A DNA stretch of 49,579 nt from JAXMAR01 sp046350295 (GTDB lineage Bacteria > Planctomycetota > Planctomycetia > Gemmatales > Gemmataceae), in the NCBI GenBank assembly GCA_046350295.1, contig JAXMAR010000052.1, positions 1 through 49,579 on the forward strand, read 5' to 3'. Below are positions 24,276 to 33,181 of this stretch, piece after piece (positions within the stretch are counted from its first letter, which is position 1; each line of letters starts with the position of its first letter). The translations under genes and the position numbers were made by a program. A model generated the notes under the pieces. The model ran no database searches, was not told the origin of the DNA, and saw nothing but the letters and a program-made list of their open reading frames with translations.

Positions 24276-24841
24276 CTTGCAAATCCTCCTAAAAGCGGCG
24301 GCGCGGCGTCGCCGCGTGCTGCACAAGGTTGAGCGGCCTGGCTGCCCGCGTTGGGGCGCCCGGATTTCATGGGGAGAGGCGGTTCGGACGGCGGAAGCGA
24401 AACCCAGGGCTCGTCGCGAGCACTGGTAGTCAGCTTGTCAAGGAGCTCCGGTGGCCGGTGGAACGTAAGAAGGTGATTTAGGTGGTATCGTGGGTCTAGC
24501 GAATGGCCAGACGACCGGTTCGGCTCTTGAGACGCCTCTTCGCGCAGAAACCCAGGCTAGCTCTCGGGTCCGTTTTCGGCCACGGCGATTGGCCGCGGCG
24601 TGTGCGGAGCGCTCCCCTGTGTATTCTACGCCGGTGGAAGACGGCAGTTGCGCCTTCCTGCGCCGTTTTGCCCGGAAATCTTCTCCCGGAAGTTCGGCGT
24701 GAACCACTCCTTGTTGTCAGCATACGCGGAACGGCGGGGGTCCTGTCAAGACCGGTTTCGCGGCAGTCGCGGCAGACTGTTTTCCTATTTTCCGGCGGCG
24801 AGCCGGGTGGCGCAAGCCCCCGGAGGCTCGCGTCCAGTCTT
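24276..24841. other. 566-bp intergenic region: prkA operon leader
   Basis: No gene is convincing here. The bases next to prkA hold its ribosome binding site (24285-24290). The rest must contain the operon promoter; I cannot place -35/-10 boxes with confidence. The only clear structure is GCGAGCC (24798-24804) pairing with GGCTCGC (24825-24831), just beyond the end of the secreted-protein gene. A related sequence occurs at 37515-37543. Confidence 0.6.
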
Positions 24842-25885
24842 CTACGGCACAATGAGCTCCGTCCATTGCGAGACGCGCGGCAACCTTCTTTCGAGCGGCG
24901 TCCCCTTCTCGATTCCGCGCTTGGCTTTCTCGAAACGCTCGTCGGCGTTACGCCAGCCGTCGGGGCAATAGACAAGCTGGAGGGCGATGCGGTCGCCGCG
25001 CCTGGCCCCAAAGGCGCGGGGGTCGAAGTCGAGATCGACGCGCAGCGCTTTCCGTTCGGCCTCCTCTGGCACTTTCATCAGGACGTCGGCAAACTCCGCA
25101 GTCTTGAGGAGCGCCGGCGCGACCTTGCCGTTGACGCGAACGCGAAAGAGCAGGTTCTCGGAGGGCAGGAACGAATGCAGGTCATCGCCGTGCAGAGCGA
25201 GGCTCTTCAGCGTGGCCTGAAGGGAGAGCGCCGGCTCGGCGTTGGCGAAGTTCCAGCGCGGCAGCGGGACATCGGCGCGGATGCGGCCGTTCTGATCGAG
25301 CGGCAGCGGCAACGAGTAGTGGCCGTCGCAGTGGGGGGTCGCCGGCCGGGTGGGGCCGAGGATGAGCTTGTGGCGGGCGTCGCGGGTGAGGAGTTCGCCG
25401 GGGTCGGCGAGCCTGAAGACGTGCCAGGGCTCGGCATCTTCGCCGGCGACACGGATGGTCGCCGCCGCCAGCACACGCGCGTTTTCGTCGCGGATTTCCA
25501 GGTCGTACTCGCCGGCGTGACGCACGTGGGCCGCCGTCGCGAAGAACAACGGCCCACGTTTCGCGCTGCGACTCGCTCCGGTTCGAATCTTGACGCGATC
25601 TTTCGGCCCTTCGTTTTTCGGCGTCACCTCGATGCGCACCGGACCGAGCCCGCCCCCTTCGTACTCGGGGGTCTCGGAAAGGGCATAAACGAGGAAAGCG
25701 CTATGCTGCGTTGTTTCCAGGCGCTCGACGCCGACGCGGACCTTGGCGCCGTTCTTCAAGACCAGGAGCGGCTGCTTCATCAAGTCGCCGAAGGTGCGGA
25801 CGACGGCAAGCGTCGGCGTCTCGTCCGCGCGCAGGCAAGGGGACGAGCACAAGCAGGCGACCAAGGTGAACGCTGATAGACGCAT
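24842..25885 (-). CDS. Secreted protein of unknown function
   Basis: A protein of 347 residues. The signal peptide MRLSAFTLVACLCSSPCLRA is followed by DETPTLAVVRTFGD, giving a periplasmic or exported protein. Internal sequence is beta-rich: GPVRIEVTPKNEGPKDRVKI, HAGEYDLEIRDENARVLAAA, FRVRVNGKVAPALLKT. The pattern resembles repeated beta-sandwich units, but no named domain was recognised. ATG 25885 gives the signal peptide directly, and the upstream open frame does not. It is divergent from the DUF308-phosphoesterase gene (109-bp gap). Confidence 0.75.
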   Translation of the reverse strand: MRLSAFTLVACLCSSPCLRADETPTLAVVRTFGDLMKQPLLVLKNGAKVRVGVERLETTQHSAFLVYALSETPEYEGGGLGPVRIEVTPKNEGPKDRVKIRTGASRSAKRGPLFFATAAHVRHAGEYDLEIRDENARVLAAATIRVAGEDAEPWHVFRLADPGELLTRDARHKLILGPTRPATPHCDGHYSLPLPLDQNGRIRADVPLPRWNFANAEPALSLQATLKSLALHGDDLHSFLPSENLLFRVRVNGKVAPALLKTAEFADVLMKVPEEAERKALRVDLDFDPRAFGARRGDRIALQLVYCPDGWRNADERFEKAKRGIEKGTPLERRLPRVSQWTELIVP

Positions 25886-25994
25886 GGAGAGGAAAGGGCA
25901 GGACCGGCGGATCGCTCGCGCGACCGGTCTGGTTGGGTCTCGCCTTGATACTCTAGCGTTATTCGTGCGGCAGTCTTCCTGTTGAGGAGCGCTG

Positions 25995-28451
25995 ATGAGC
26001 ATTTCCGAGTCCGATCCCGGCGCCCCGCGGGCGCCGTTGCGCCGCCAGCGTGGTTTTCTCGTCTTCGCCATGGGCGTTCTGGCCGTGGCGGCGCCCTTCT
26101 TCGCGGGGCCATTGACCCTCTTCCTCGTCGGACTGCTCCTCATTGCCACGGGTGTTCTGGAGTTCCTCGCGACCTTCTCGGCCGGCGACAGCGGGGCGCG
26201 CCGCTCCGCCTATCTCGGCGGCATGCTGTCGATCGTCGGCGGTATCCTCCTACTCAACGAGCCGCGCTGGGTCGTGCGTGGCCTCGCGGTCGTGCTGGGG
26301 GTCTCGTTTCTCATCGACGGCGCCGGCAAACTCGTGGCCGCGTGGAAGGCACGCTCGGCCGGGAACGACTGGGGCTGGACTTTCGCCAGGGCGCTGATCA
26401 ATCTCTTGCTCGCGGCAATCCTCATCGCGCGCTGGCCGTTCTCGGGCTATGCCGTGGTCGGCTGGGTGGTCGGCTGCCGCATGCTGGCGACCGGCTGGGG
26501 GATGGTGCTCGACCGGCCGGAGAAGCGGCGCGGCGCCGAGCCGGCGCCGGCGGGGGCACATCCCGATGCGCGGCTGCATTTGCCGGTTCATGCGGAGTTC
26601 AGTGCCCTCGATGTCGCGTTGAAAGAACAGGAAGAAAGCCGGCGCCCGATCGACGCCACCTGGTGCTGGACGTTTGTGTTCCTCTTTTTCGCGATTCATC
26701 TGGGGCGGATGAACGTGACGTGGAACCTGGTGGGGATGGTGGCGCCGCTGGTCGCCGTGGTGGGGGACGTCGCGGTGGCGCTGCTGCTGGCGTTCGGTCT
26801 GATCCTGCCCGCGCGGCTGGGCTGGCGCCGGTTGACGCGGCCCCTGGAGCGGCGCGGCTGGCGCCGGCTGCTCGCGCGAGCGGATGCGGGGAAGGGGCCG
26901 GGGCTCGTGGGCCGGCTGGAACGGCGCTGGCTGCGCGGCCGTTTCCGGTTTTCGCGGACGCTGCGGCGCGTGACGCAATCGCCGCGGGCGGCTCTGGGCT
27001 GGGCCTTCCGTGCCGGCTTGCCGGTGACGGCGATCCTGATCGCGGTCAATCCCATCTGGGGGCTGAACTGGTTCTTCAACAGCGAGAGCTGGGCCACGGG
27101 CGTCTGGGACCGCTGGGCTGCCGCGCGCTCGGACCACTGGCGCGAGCAGATGATCGACGCGGTGACAAGCCGGTATGCCGATGTCCCTGCGGATCGGCTG
27201 TTCCGGATCGAGCCGCCGGGTCTGGCCCGGGACGCCGATTTCAGCTTCCTCGTGATCGGCGATACCGGCGAAGGGGGCTCAGCGCAGCACGCGCTGCGTG
27301 ATCAGTTCCTGTTCCTGGGGGAGCGGCCCGACGTGAAGTTCCTGGTCCTCTCCTCCGACGTGATCTATCCGTCCGGCGCCATGTCGGACTACGAGCCGAA
27401 GTTTTATCTGCCGTTCAAGGGCTTCAAGAAGCCGATCTACGCCATCCCGGGCAATCACGACTGGTACGACGCGCTGGAGGGGTTCAACGCGAACTTCCTG
27501 GAGGCGGACGCGGCCCGAGCCAGCATGCGCGCACGCATCGAGACGGACCGGCGTCTCACCACCACGACGGAAGGCCGCATCGACGAGATGATCCGGCACG
27601 CGGCCTGGCTGCGGCGGGAATACGGCGTCGATACCGGCCATCAGCGCGGGCCGTTCTTCGAGATCCAGACCGAACGCTTCGCGCTGCTGGCCGTCGATAC
27701 GGGGGTCATCCGCGACGTCGATTCGACGCAATGGCGCTGGCTGCGGGGCGCCCTCGAGCGCTCGAAGGGGAAGTTCACGATGGCGATCCTGGGCCACCCG
27801 CTCTACGCGGGCGGACGCTATCAAGGGGGCGCCGACCATCCGCTCGCGGGGGAGGGGACGGCGCCGGCCGGGACGCCCCTCAGCGACTCCGATGGCGAAG
27901 GGGCCGGGGGATTTGCGGCCGTCCACCGGCTCTTGAAGGAGAACGGCGTGCAAGTGGTGATGGCGGGGGACACGCACTATTTCGAGCACTATGTCGAGAA
28001 ATACCCGGCGGGCAAGGAAGAGCGGACGATGTACCACTTCGTCAACGGCGGCGGCGGGGCGTACATCAGCATCGGCACGCCGCTCGACTGGCCAAGCCGG
28101 GCGGACGTTCCGGATTGCTGCTTTTTCCCGCGCAAAGACGCGGTGATCGACAAGCTGGAGCGGTCGACGCCTGCCTGGAAGATGCCGCTCTGGTGGTGGG
28201 CGCGGTACTTGCGCGGCTGGCCGGCGAGCGCCGAGGCGCTGGCCGCCGCGTTCGACTACGGCCGGGCGCCGTTCTTCCAGAGCTTCGTCGAGATCCGGGT
28301 GGAGCCGTCGCGGAACCGGGTCCGCGTGATCCCGCACGGAGTGAGCGGCCCGCTGCGCTGGCGCGACTTCGAGACTTTCGGAGGCATCGTGCCGGCGGGG
28401 AAAACCGCCGAGGATCTCGTGGAGTTCGTCGTTCCGATGGCGCTCCCGTAG
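25995..28451 (+). CDS. DUF308 membrane domain fused to a metallophosphoesterase
   Basis: A protein of 818 residues. Residues 18-180 are an HdeD/DUF308-like membrane domain with repeated GVLxxxAxFxAG...LxxxGLLLxxxGxxE segments. A second membrane region lies around residues 215-275, with one more segment near 345-360. From about residue 410 the calcineurin-like phosphoesterase domain begins: LVIGDTGEGG, SSDVIYPSGAMSDY, AIPGNHDWYDALE, ILGHPLYAGG, and VMAGDTHYFEHY. The metal ligands Asp, Asn, His and the GD-x-H motif are present. The second motif has Ser-Ser-Asp in place of Gly-Gly-Asp. The phosphoesterase domain probably faces the cytoplasm or periplasm from the inner membrane. The substrate is unknown. 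Confidence 0.85.
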   Translation: MSISESDPGAPRAPLRRQRGFLVFAMGVLAVAAPFFAGPLTLFLVGLLLIATGVLEFLATFSAGDSGARRSAYLGGMLSIVGGILLLNEPRWVVRGLAVVLGVSFLIDGAGKLVAAWKARSAGNDWGWTFARALINLLLAAILIARWPFSGYAVVGWVVGCRMLATGWGMVLDRPEKRRGAEPAPAGAHPDARLHLPVHAEFSALDVALKEQEESRRPIDATWCWTFVFLFFAIHLGRMNVTWNLVGMVAPLVAVVGDVAVALLLAFGLILPARLGWRRLTRPLERRGWRRLLARADAGKGPGLVGRLERRWLRGRFRFSRTLRRVTQSPRAALGWAFRAGLPVTAILIAVNPIWGLNWFFNSESWATGVWDRWAAARSDHWREQMIDAVTSRYADVPADRLFRIEPPGLARDADFSFLVIGDTGEGGSAQHALRDQFLFLGERPDVKFLVLSSDVIYPSGAMSDYEPKFYLPFKGFKKPIYAIPGNHDWYDALEGFNANFLEADAARASMRARIETDRRLTTTTEGRIDEMIRHAAWLRREYGVDTGHQRGPFFEIQTERFALLAVDTGVIRDVDSTQWRWLRGALERSKGKFTMAILGHPLYAGGRYQGGADHPLAGEGTAPAGTPLSDSDGEGAGGFAAVHRLLKENGVQVVMAGDTHYFEHYVEKYPAGKEERTMYHFVNGGGGAYISIGTPLDWPSRADVPDCCFFPRKDAVIDKLERSTPAWKMPLWWWARYLRGWPASAEALAAAFDYGRAPFFQSFVEIRVEPSRNRVRVIPHGVSGPLRWRDFETFGGIVPAGKTAEDLVEFVVPMALP

Positions 28452-28605
28452 GGCGCTTCTTGCCTGGAGCTGGAGATTGGGGACCTGGAACGGGGCCCCG
28501 CCGCAGCGGATCCCCGGATGCTCAGGAATCCGTCAAGGCCGTGTAAGCGACGAAGCCGCCGATCCTGATGTCGGCGCCGGCTCGTCTCTTCCGAGGGGGC
28601 CGGGA

Positions 28606-29460
28606 TCAGGTCTTGTCGATGTGCTCCTGGTAGGTGTTCATCCCATGAGCGCTTAGCCGCCCCATGACGCCTTTCCAGATGTCGTCGATCAGGGTGGCGT
28701 TGAGAATGCCGCTGACGACCGTGCCGGCCAACTCCTTCACGAACGCCAGGCCGCTGGCGGCGGCCTGGGCGACGCCGAGGGGGACTTCCTTCTCACAATG
28801 GGCGTAATCGTTGGTGTCGAGGCTGACCGTCGGCAGGCAGGGGATCGGGTCGAGCGTGTTGACGTAGCGAAAGATCTTGGCGCCGAAGGCCTTGTTGAAG
28901 GCGGCGGCGGCCGCTTCGTTGCCGATCATGGGGGCGCCGAACGTGTAGATCTGATGGATGGGGACGAAGCGGCGGTTGAAGAGCCAGGCCGCCAGCATGG
29001 CCAGGGCGCCGCCCAGACTGTGGCCGGTGATCCAGATCGGCCGGTCGCTTTGCTTGCGCGCCGCGTCGACCGCCTGGTAGACCGGCTCCCAGATGTCGGT
29101 GATGGCGAGGACGAAGCCCTGGTGAAAGCGGGCGCCGACGCCGGCCGCCGCGAAGTCCGTGCCCATGCGGCCTTCCGGCACGATGAGGAGATTGGCGGCG
29201 TTGGTGAGCAGCCAGTCCTTGAGGCCGTCGATGCTGGTGGGGGACTCGGTGCCGCGGAAGGCGACGACGATGTGGTTATCGTTCTGCGCGACGTAGGCCT
29301 GGGTGTTGCCGACGCTGAAGAGCGTGGCGTCCAGGCCGAGTTTTTCCTTGAAGAGGGGGCCTCCCTCCGCTTGCGCGCAATAGGCCAGGTCGGAGGCGAC
29401 GGCGAGGAAGCGGGCGTTTCGCGGATCGCCCATTGCGTCTTCGAAAAGCTCCAGGGGCAT
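28606..29460 (-). CDS. Class 3 lipase-like alpha/beta hydrolase
   Basis: A protein of 284 residues. The nucleophile elbow GHSLGGALAMLAAWLF (Ser near residue 147), the oxyanion segment VVAFRGTES, a FGAPMIGNEAAAAAF segment, and NTLDPIPCLP with the likely acid Asp fit Lipase_3. A C-terminal His (in HGMNTYQEHI) could complete the triad. There is no signal peptide, so it is probably cytoplasmic or exported by another route. AAAGGAG lies 7 bases before the ATG. It may act on lipids or esters, and the substrate is not predictable. It is a single gene, convergent with the phosphoesterase gene. Confidence 0.88.
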   Translation of the reverse strand: MPLELFEDAMGDPRNARFLAVASDLAYCAQAEGGPLFKEKLGLDATLFSVGNTQAYVAQNDNHIVVAFRGTESPTSIDGLKDWLLTNAANLLIVPEGRMGTDFAAAGVGARFHQGFVLAITDIWEPVYQAVDAARKQSDRPIWITGHSLGGALAMLAAWLFNRRFVPIHQIYTFGAPMIGNEAAAAAFNKAFGAKIFRYVNTLDPIPCLPTVSLDTNDYAHCEKEVPLGVAQAAASGLAFVKELAGTVVSGILNATLIDDIWKGVMGRLSAHGMNTYQEHIDKT

Positions 29461-29543
29461 GGCTTCTCCTTTCGTGGGCTTGGCGCCAGAGGGGTCAGGC
29501 CGCTTCGGTCAGCGCCGCGACACGGAGCGAGAATCCGGCCCCT

Positions 29544-30209
29544 TCAATTCAGGTAGTCGCGCCCGGTCTGCTGCTTTTTCCATTCGCGCAGCGTGCTCCC
29601 CTTGACGGCGGTTCCGGTGACGTCGACGTTACGCAGCAATTCGAGCGGCATCAGGCTTTCACGGAAGCCGGCGTCGGTGATGCGCGTGCCGCGCAGGCGC
29701 AGCCGCTGTAGCTTGGGAAGCTGGGCGATCAGCTTCAGGCCGGCGTCGGTCACTTGGGATTCGTTCAGGTTCAGCTCCTGCAACCGGCCCATGCCTTCCA
29801 AATGCTTCAGGGTCTCGTCGGTCACGTCCGGGTTGGCCATCTCCAGAACGACGGTGTCGGGGAGTTGTTCCAGCAGGCCGTAGTCGCTCTTGCTCCAGCC
29901 GGTGAGGACGACATGTTGCTCGCCGTCGACGATGCGAAGGCGTTCGCCGAGATTGGGATGGGCGCGCTGATAGTACTTGATGGCGTGCGGCGCGAGGAGG
30001 ACGCCGACGCCGAGCGCCAGCAACAGGAGCGGCGCCCAGGCGCGGCGCGGCGCGAGGGCGCTGTAGACGAGGCCGAGGGGCGGGACGAAGAAGACGACCG
30101 TGCCCCAGAGCTGGTTGTGGTGGAAGGCGCGGTGCAAGAGCCAGACGAAGGCCGCCGCCGCCAGCGTCAGCCCCGAAAGCTGCAGGATCAACCCCAGGTG
30201 GTCGATCAC
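29544..30209 (-). CDS. Membrane protein with leucine-rich repeats
   Basis: A protein of 221 residues from GTG 30209 (GGGAGAGG upstream). Residues 5-80 contain three hydrophobic segments (LILQLSGLTLAAAAFVWLLH, VVFFVPPLGLVYSALA, APLLLLALGVGVLLA). Residues 110-205 carry about four leucine-rich repeats of the bacterial type, for example LEGMGRLQELNLNESQVTDA and IAQLPKLQRLRLRGTRITDA. LRRs usually mediate protein binding. It is encoded 24 bases after the DUF4282 gene, so it is likely co-expressed with it. Confidence 0.8.
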   Translation of the reverse strand: MIDHLGLILQLSGLTLAAAAFVWLLHRAFHHNQLWGTVVFFVPPLGLVYSALAPRRAWAPLLLLALGVGVLLAPHAIKYYQRAHPNLGERLRIVDGEQHVVLTGWSKSDYGLLEQLPDTVVLEMANPDVTDETLKHLEGMGRLQELNLNESQVTDAGLKLIAQLPKLQRLRLRGTRITDAGFRESLMPLELLRNVDVTGTAVKGSTLREWKKQQTGRDYLN

Positions 30210-30233
30210 GGTCCTCTCCCGGTTCGGTATACG

Positions 30234-30581
30234 TCAGCCTGATCTGGTCCGCTGCTTCTGGATCTCCTCGAGCGTCTCGCGCAGCACGCTGATGTCCTCG
30301 GCCATGTGGAACACCACGATGAGCGACTCGCAGATGAGGCGAACGATGAAGAGGTAGACGAGGTAAATGGGCGGCGTCAGGACGCACAGGAGAATGGCGG
30401 CGACCATCGTGTCCTGCTTGCCGATCTGGAACAGGAACGCGATGGCGAAGCCGAAGGCGACGAGGCCGGCGATCATCAACACGACGTAGACGATGCGAAC
30501 AAGCGAGAGCGCGACGAACCTCGAGAAGCGGAGGTCAAAGAGCTTGGTGATCAGCCAGGGGTCCGGACGCTGCTCGGTCAT
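30234..30581 (-). CDS. DUF4282 membrane protein
   Basis: A protein of 115 residues. It matches the DUF4282 pattern: FDLRFSRFVALSLVRIVYVV at the start, a second helix VAAILLCVLTPPIYLVYLFI, then VRLICESLIVVFHMAEDISV. Two transmembrane helices with a charged C-terminal tail (LRETLEEIQKQRTRSG). The function is unknown. First gene of a two-gene unit with the membrane LRR protein. Confidence 0.85.
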   Translation of the reverse strand: MTEQRPDPWLITKLFDLRFSRFVALSLVRIVYVVLMIAGLVAFGFAIAFLFQIGKQDTMVAAILLCVLTPPIYLVYLFIVRLICESLIVVFHMAEDISVLRETLEEIQKQRTRSG

Positions 30582-30770
30582 GGGACGCCTCGACGGAAAG
30601 CATGTCAGGTTCTCTACAGGGAATTAAATGGACGGGCCGCACGGTTGGCGACGGCCGCCGGCGCGAGGCGATGGCGGGACAGCCGCCGCGTTCTCTTGAA
30701 TGCAACGGGGACAGTCCCTCGGAGAAGGCCTGTCCTCGTTCGAAAACCCCGGCGCCGGGCGCGTCGATTC

Positions 30771-31522
30771 TTAGCTCTTTTCCATCTGCTCGAGCATCGC
30801 CTCGGAGAAGTGGACGTTCGACCAGACGTTCTGCACGTCGTCGTGGTCGTCCAGCGCTTCCATCAACCGTATCACCTTGGCCCCGGTCTCGGCGTCGGCG
30901 TCGACCGGGACCTTCGCGACCTGATGCACGTCGGCGACGTTCGTCTGGATGTTGTTCTTCTGAAGCGCTTCCTGCACGGCCGCGAACGCGCTCGGATCGG
31001 CCGTCACGTCGAAGGTATCGCCGGAGCGCTTCAGGTCGTCGGCGCCGGCCTCCAGGGCGATGTTCATCAGCGTGTCTTCGTCGGCGGCCGAGGTGGGGAC
31101 GTTGAAGACGGCCTTGCGCTCGAACAGGTAGCCGACGCAGCCGGCTGTGCCCAGCTTGCCCCCGGATCGCTCGAAGATCTTGCGGATCTCGCCGACGGTG
31201 CGGTTGCGATTGTCGGTGAGAACGTCGACGAGGATGGCGACGCCGCCGGGGCCGTAGCCCTCGTAGAGGATCTCCTCGTAGGTGACCCCTTCGAGGTCGC
31301 CCGTGCCGCGCTTGATGGCGCGCTCGATGTTGTCCTTGGGCATGCTGACGGAGCGGGCCTTGTCGATGGCGTAGCGGAGCTTGAGGTTGGCGTCGGGGTC
31401 GCCGCCGCCGTGCCGGGCGGCGATGATGATGGCCCGGCTCAGCTTGCTCCAAGCTTGCCGCGCTTGGCGTCGATGGCCCCTTTCTTGTGCTTGATCGTGG
31501 CCCAGTGGCTATGTCCGGACAT
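30771..31522 (-). pseudogene. yebC: YebC/TACO1 family regulator, frameshifted
   Basis: The N terminus MSGHSHWATIKHKKGAIDAK followed by RGKL is in one frame. The rest (KLSRAIIIAARHGGGDPDAN onward, with MPKDNIERAIKRGTG, YEGYGPGGVAILVDVLTDNR, and the ending HFSEAMLEQMEKS) is in another. A single missing base near 31451 (CTTGG for an expected CTTTGG) would restore RGKLWSKLSRAI and a normal protein of 250 residues. The ATG 31522 has AAGGAGGG upstream. YebC proteins relieve ribosome stalling or act as transcription regulators. Such genes are nearly universal, so a sequencing error is the simplest reading; a recent mutation cannot be excluded. Confidence 0.85.
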
Positions 31523-31698
31523 GCCGCGCCCTCCTTCCAGCCTGATGTCGCCTCCTTGATTGTATGGCGTGTGAGGGGCTTTTGCTAAGGCGTCCGCGAG
31601 CGACCACACAGGCGCACGCGTTCCGCATGGCCACCCTTGTAGGACATGGTATCTTGAATGCGCAGGGGCCTGTCGATGCGACACTTCAAGTGGATCGA

Positions 31699-31950
31699 AT
31701 GAAAACACCAAGCGCTGACCAGCGCAGCGCCGCCCGGCGTGCGCTAGACGAGCAAATCGCGGCAGAGCCGATGCTTCCGCCACCTGAGCTTGCGCCTGAC
31801 GTGGCGCCCGCGCCTTTGGAAACGTACCTGAAACGCGCGCATCCCTTGGCGGTCGCCGGCATCGTGGAGAACGGATTGGTCCGGCTCCTGGACCCGAATG
31901 TGAAGCTGCCCGAGCATTCCCGCGTCATCGTCGTCGCGTCATCCGGTTGA
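31699..31950 (+). CDS. AF2212-like (DUF104) antitoxin-type protein
   Basis: A protein of 83 residues. The last 36 (HPLAVAGIVENGLVRLLDPN, then VKLPEHSRVIVVAS) match the AF2212/DUF104 antitoxin core, a small beta-barrel with the pattern xVxGxxENGxxRLLDPxxLPExxxVxVV. The first 45 residues are Pro- and Ala-rich. No PIN-domain toxin follows; the next gene is on the other strand and ends 9 bases away. An earlier start at ATG 31627 is possible. Divergent from yebC. Confidence 0.65.
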   Translation: MKTPSADQRSAARRALDEQIAAEPMLPPPELAPDVAPAPLETYLKRAHPLAVAGIVENGLVRLLDPNVKLPEHSRVIVVASSG

Positions 31951-31958
31951 AGCGGGCG

Positions 31959-32936
31959 TTACCCTTCCAGCTGCAACTTTGCCGCTCCGACGGCGACGAA
32001 CTCGAACAACGCCGCGTGGTACGTCTTGATCTCGGCGAGCACGCCGTTGTCGTCTTCCTCCCCCTCCACCTGCACGCCGAACCAGGTCGCGAAGTCGTCG
32101 AACAACTCCGGGTCGGCGAGCTGGATGTGACGCGACGCCCAGAGGACGTACTGGCCGTAGAAGGCGGAGTCGTCGTTCCAGCCGCCCGCGCCGGTGTCGG
32201 CGATGTAGCGGTCGAACTCGGCGCCGAAGACTTGCAGCACCTCGCGGTTGGTGAGGATGTCGTCGAAGATGGGGAAGAGATGGGGATTGAAAAAATGGAG
32301 GAAGCGCGAGGCGGCGGCGACCGGGTAGCCGGTGGAGCCGGTAAGGATGCGGATGTCGTGCAATTTGTCGAGGAAGGGCAGAAGGATCTGGTTCGTCTCG
32401 GACTTGGAGAGGCTTTCGAGCGTCCGCACCGATTGCGGGCCGCATTCGGCCTGGTGCTCGGTGAAGAAGGTGAAGGCGGTTTCGGCGTCCCAGCGCGAGG
32501 CGGCGCCGCGGAAGACCTGGGCATAGTCGCGCAGGCTGTTGTAGACGTATTCGAAGGCCTGGCCGCGCGACTCCTCATCGGTGGACGCGTCGAAGGCGAT
32601 CTTGGCCTGGCCGTAGAGAGCGAAGCGATGGGCCAGCGACCAGCCGCTCTGCTCGGCGTACTGCGCGTAACGGCGCAGGGCGGGGCGCCAGCGGCCGTCC
32701 TGGAAATAGTCGACGAGGTTGGCCGCGGCGGGGCGGTCGGGGACTTCGGTCGATGAGGCGAGACCGGCGAGCGCTTCTTTCAGCTCGCCTTCGCGGACGC
32801 GGATTTCCCAGCCGCCGCCGGCGTCGGGCGGGTGGATCCAGAGATGGAGGCGCGGCTCCTCCTCGTCCTGGGCCAGCCAGACGGTGAGCTCGCGCGGCTT
32901 GGCGCCGCCGGGGGTGACGCCGGGGATTTTTTGCAT
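31959..32936 (-). CDS. Hypothetical protein, cytoplasmic
   Basis: A protein of 325 residues from ATG 32936, starting MQKIPGVTPGGAKPRELTVW and LAQDEEEPRLHLWIHPP. It contains YAEQSGWSLAHRFALYGQAK and a helical middle, then FNPHLFPIFDDILTNREVLQ near residue 225 and FATWFGVQVEGEEDDNGVLA toward the end. No signal peptide, membrane segment or catalytic motif was recognised. The extended open frame upstream crosses the foldback repeat at 32955-33116 and is not used. Confidence 0.7.
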   Translation of the reverse strand: MQKIPGVTPGGAKPRELTVWLAQDEEEPRLHLWIHPPDAGGGWEIRVREGELKEALAGLASSTEVPDRPAAANLVDYFQDGRWRPALRRYAQYAEQSGWSLAHRFALYGQAKIAFDASTDEESRGQAFEYVYNSLRDYAQVFRGAASRWDAETAFTFFTEHQAECGPQSVRTLESLSKSETNQILLPFLDKLHDIRILTGSTGYPVAAASRFLHFFNPHLFPIFDDILTNREVLQVFGAEFDRYIADTGAGGWNDDSAFYGQYVLWASRHIQLADPELFDDFATWFGVQVEGEEDDNGVLAEIKTYHAALFEFVAVGAAKLQLEG

Positions 32937-32954
32937 GGGGTAGGATTCCTGGGG

Positions 32955-33116
32955 GAGATTGACAATTGGCAATTGACAATTAGCAATTTCAAATTCGGGG
33001 TCCTTGCGGGGAGCCGTTTCGGGCCTGGGGCTCAACCTTCCAGACAGCCAGCCGCATTCCGGCAACTAACCCCAATTGGAAATTGCTAATTGTCAATTGT
33101 CATTTGTCAATTTCCT
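32955..33116. repeat. AT-rich foldback element with about 45-bp inverted arms
   Basis: The left arm (32955-33000) contains GACAATTGGCAATTGACAAT and TAGCAATTTC. The right arm (33070-33116) is its near-complement, with GAAATTGCTAATTGTCAATT. The 69-bp centre is GC-rich. The AT-rich arms stand out strongly against the surrounding DNA. The arms also contain internal CAATTG palindromes. It lies between two minus-strand genes. Candidate MITE, or a transcript-end hairpin. Confidence 0.8.
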
Positions 33117-33181
33117 TCCGGAGGGAGCTTCGATGCTGAATGCGCCCACCGGGGGCTTACGCCGCCCGGCTCGCCTTGATT

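Noticed and set aside
24423..24760. Short open frames on both strands in the prkA leader
   Set aside because: No ribosome binding site, no codon bias and no recognisable domain; they overlap each other in opposite frames.
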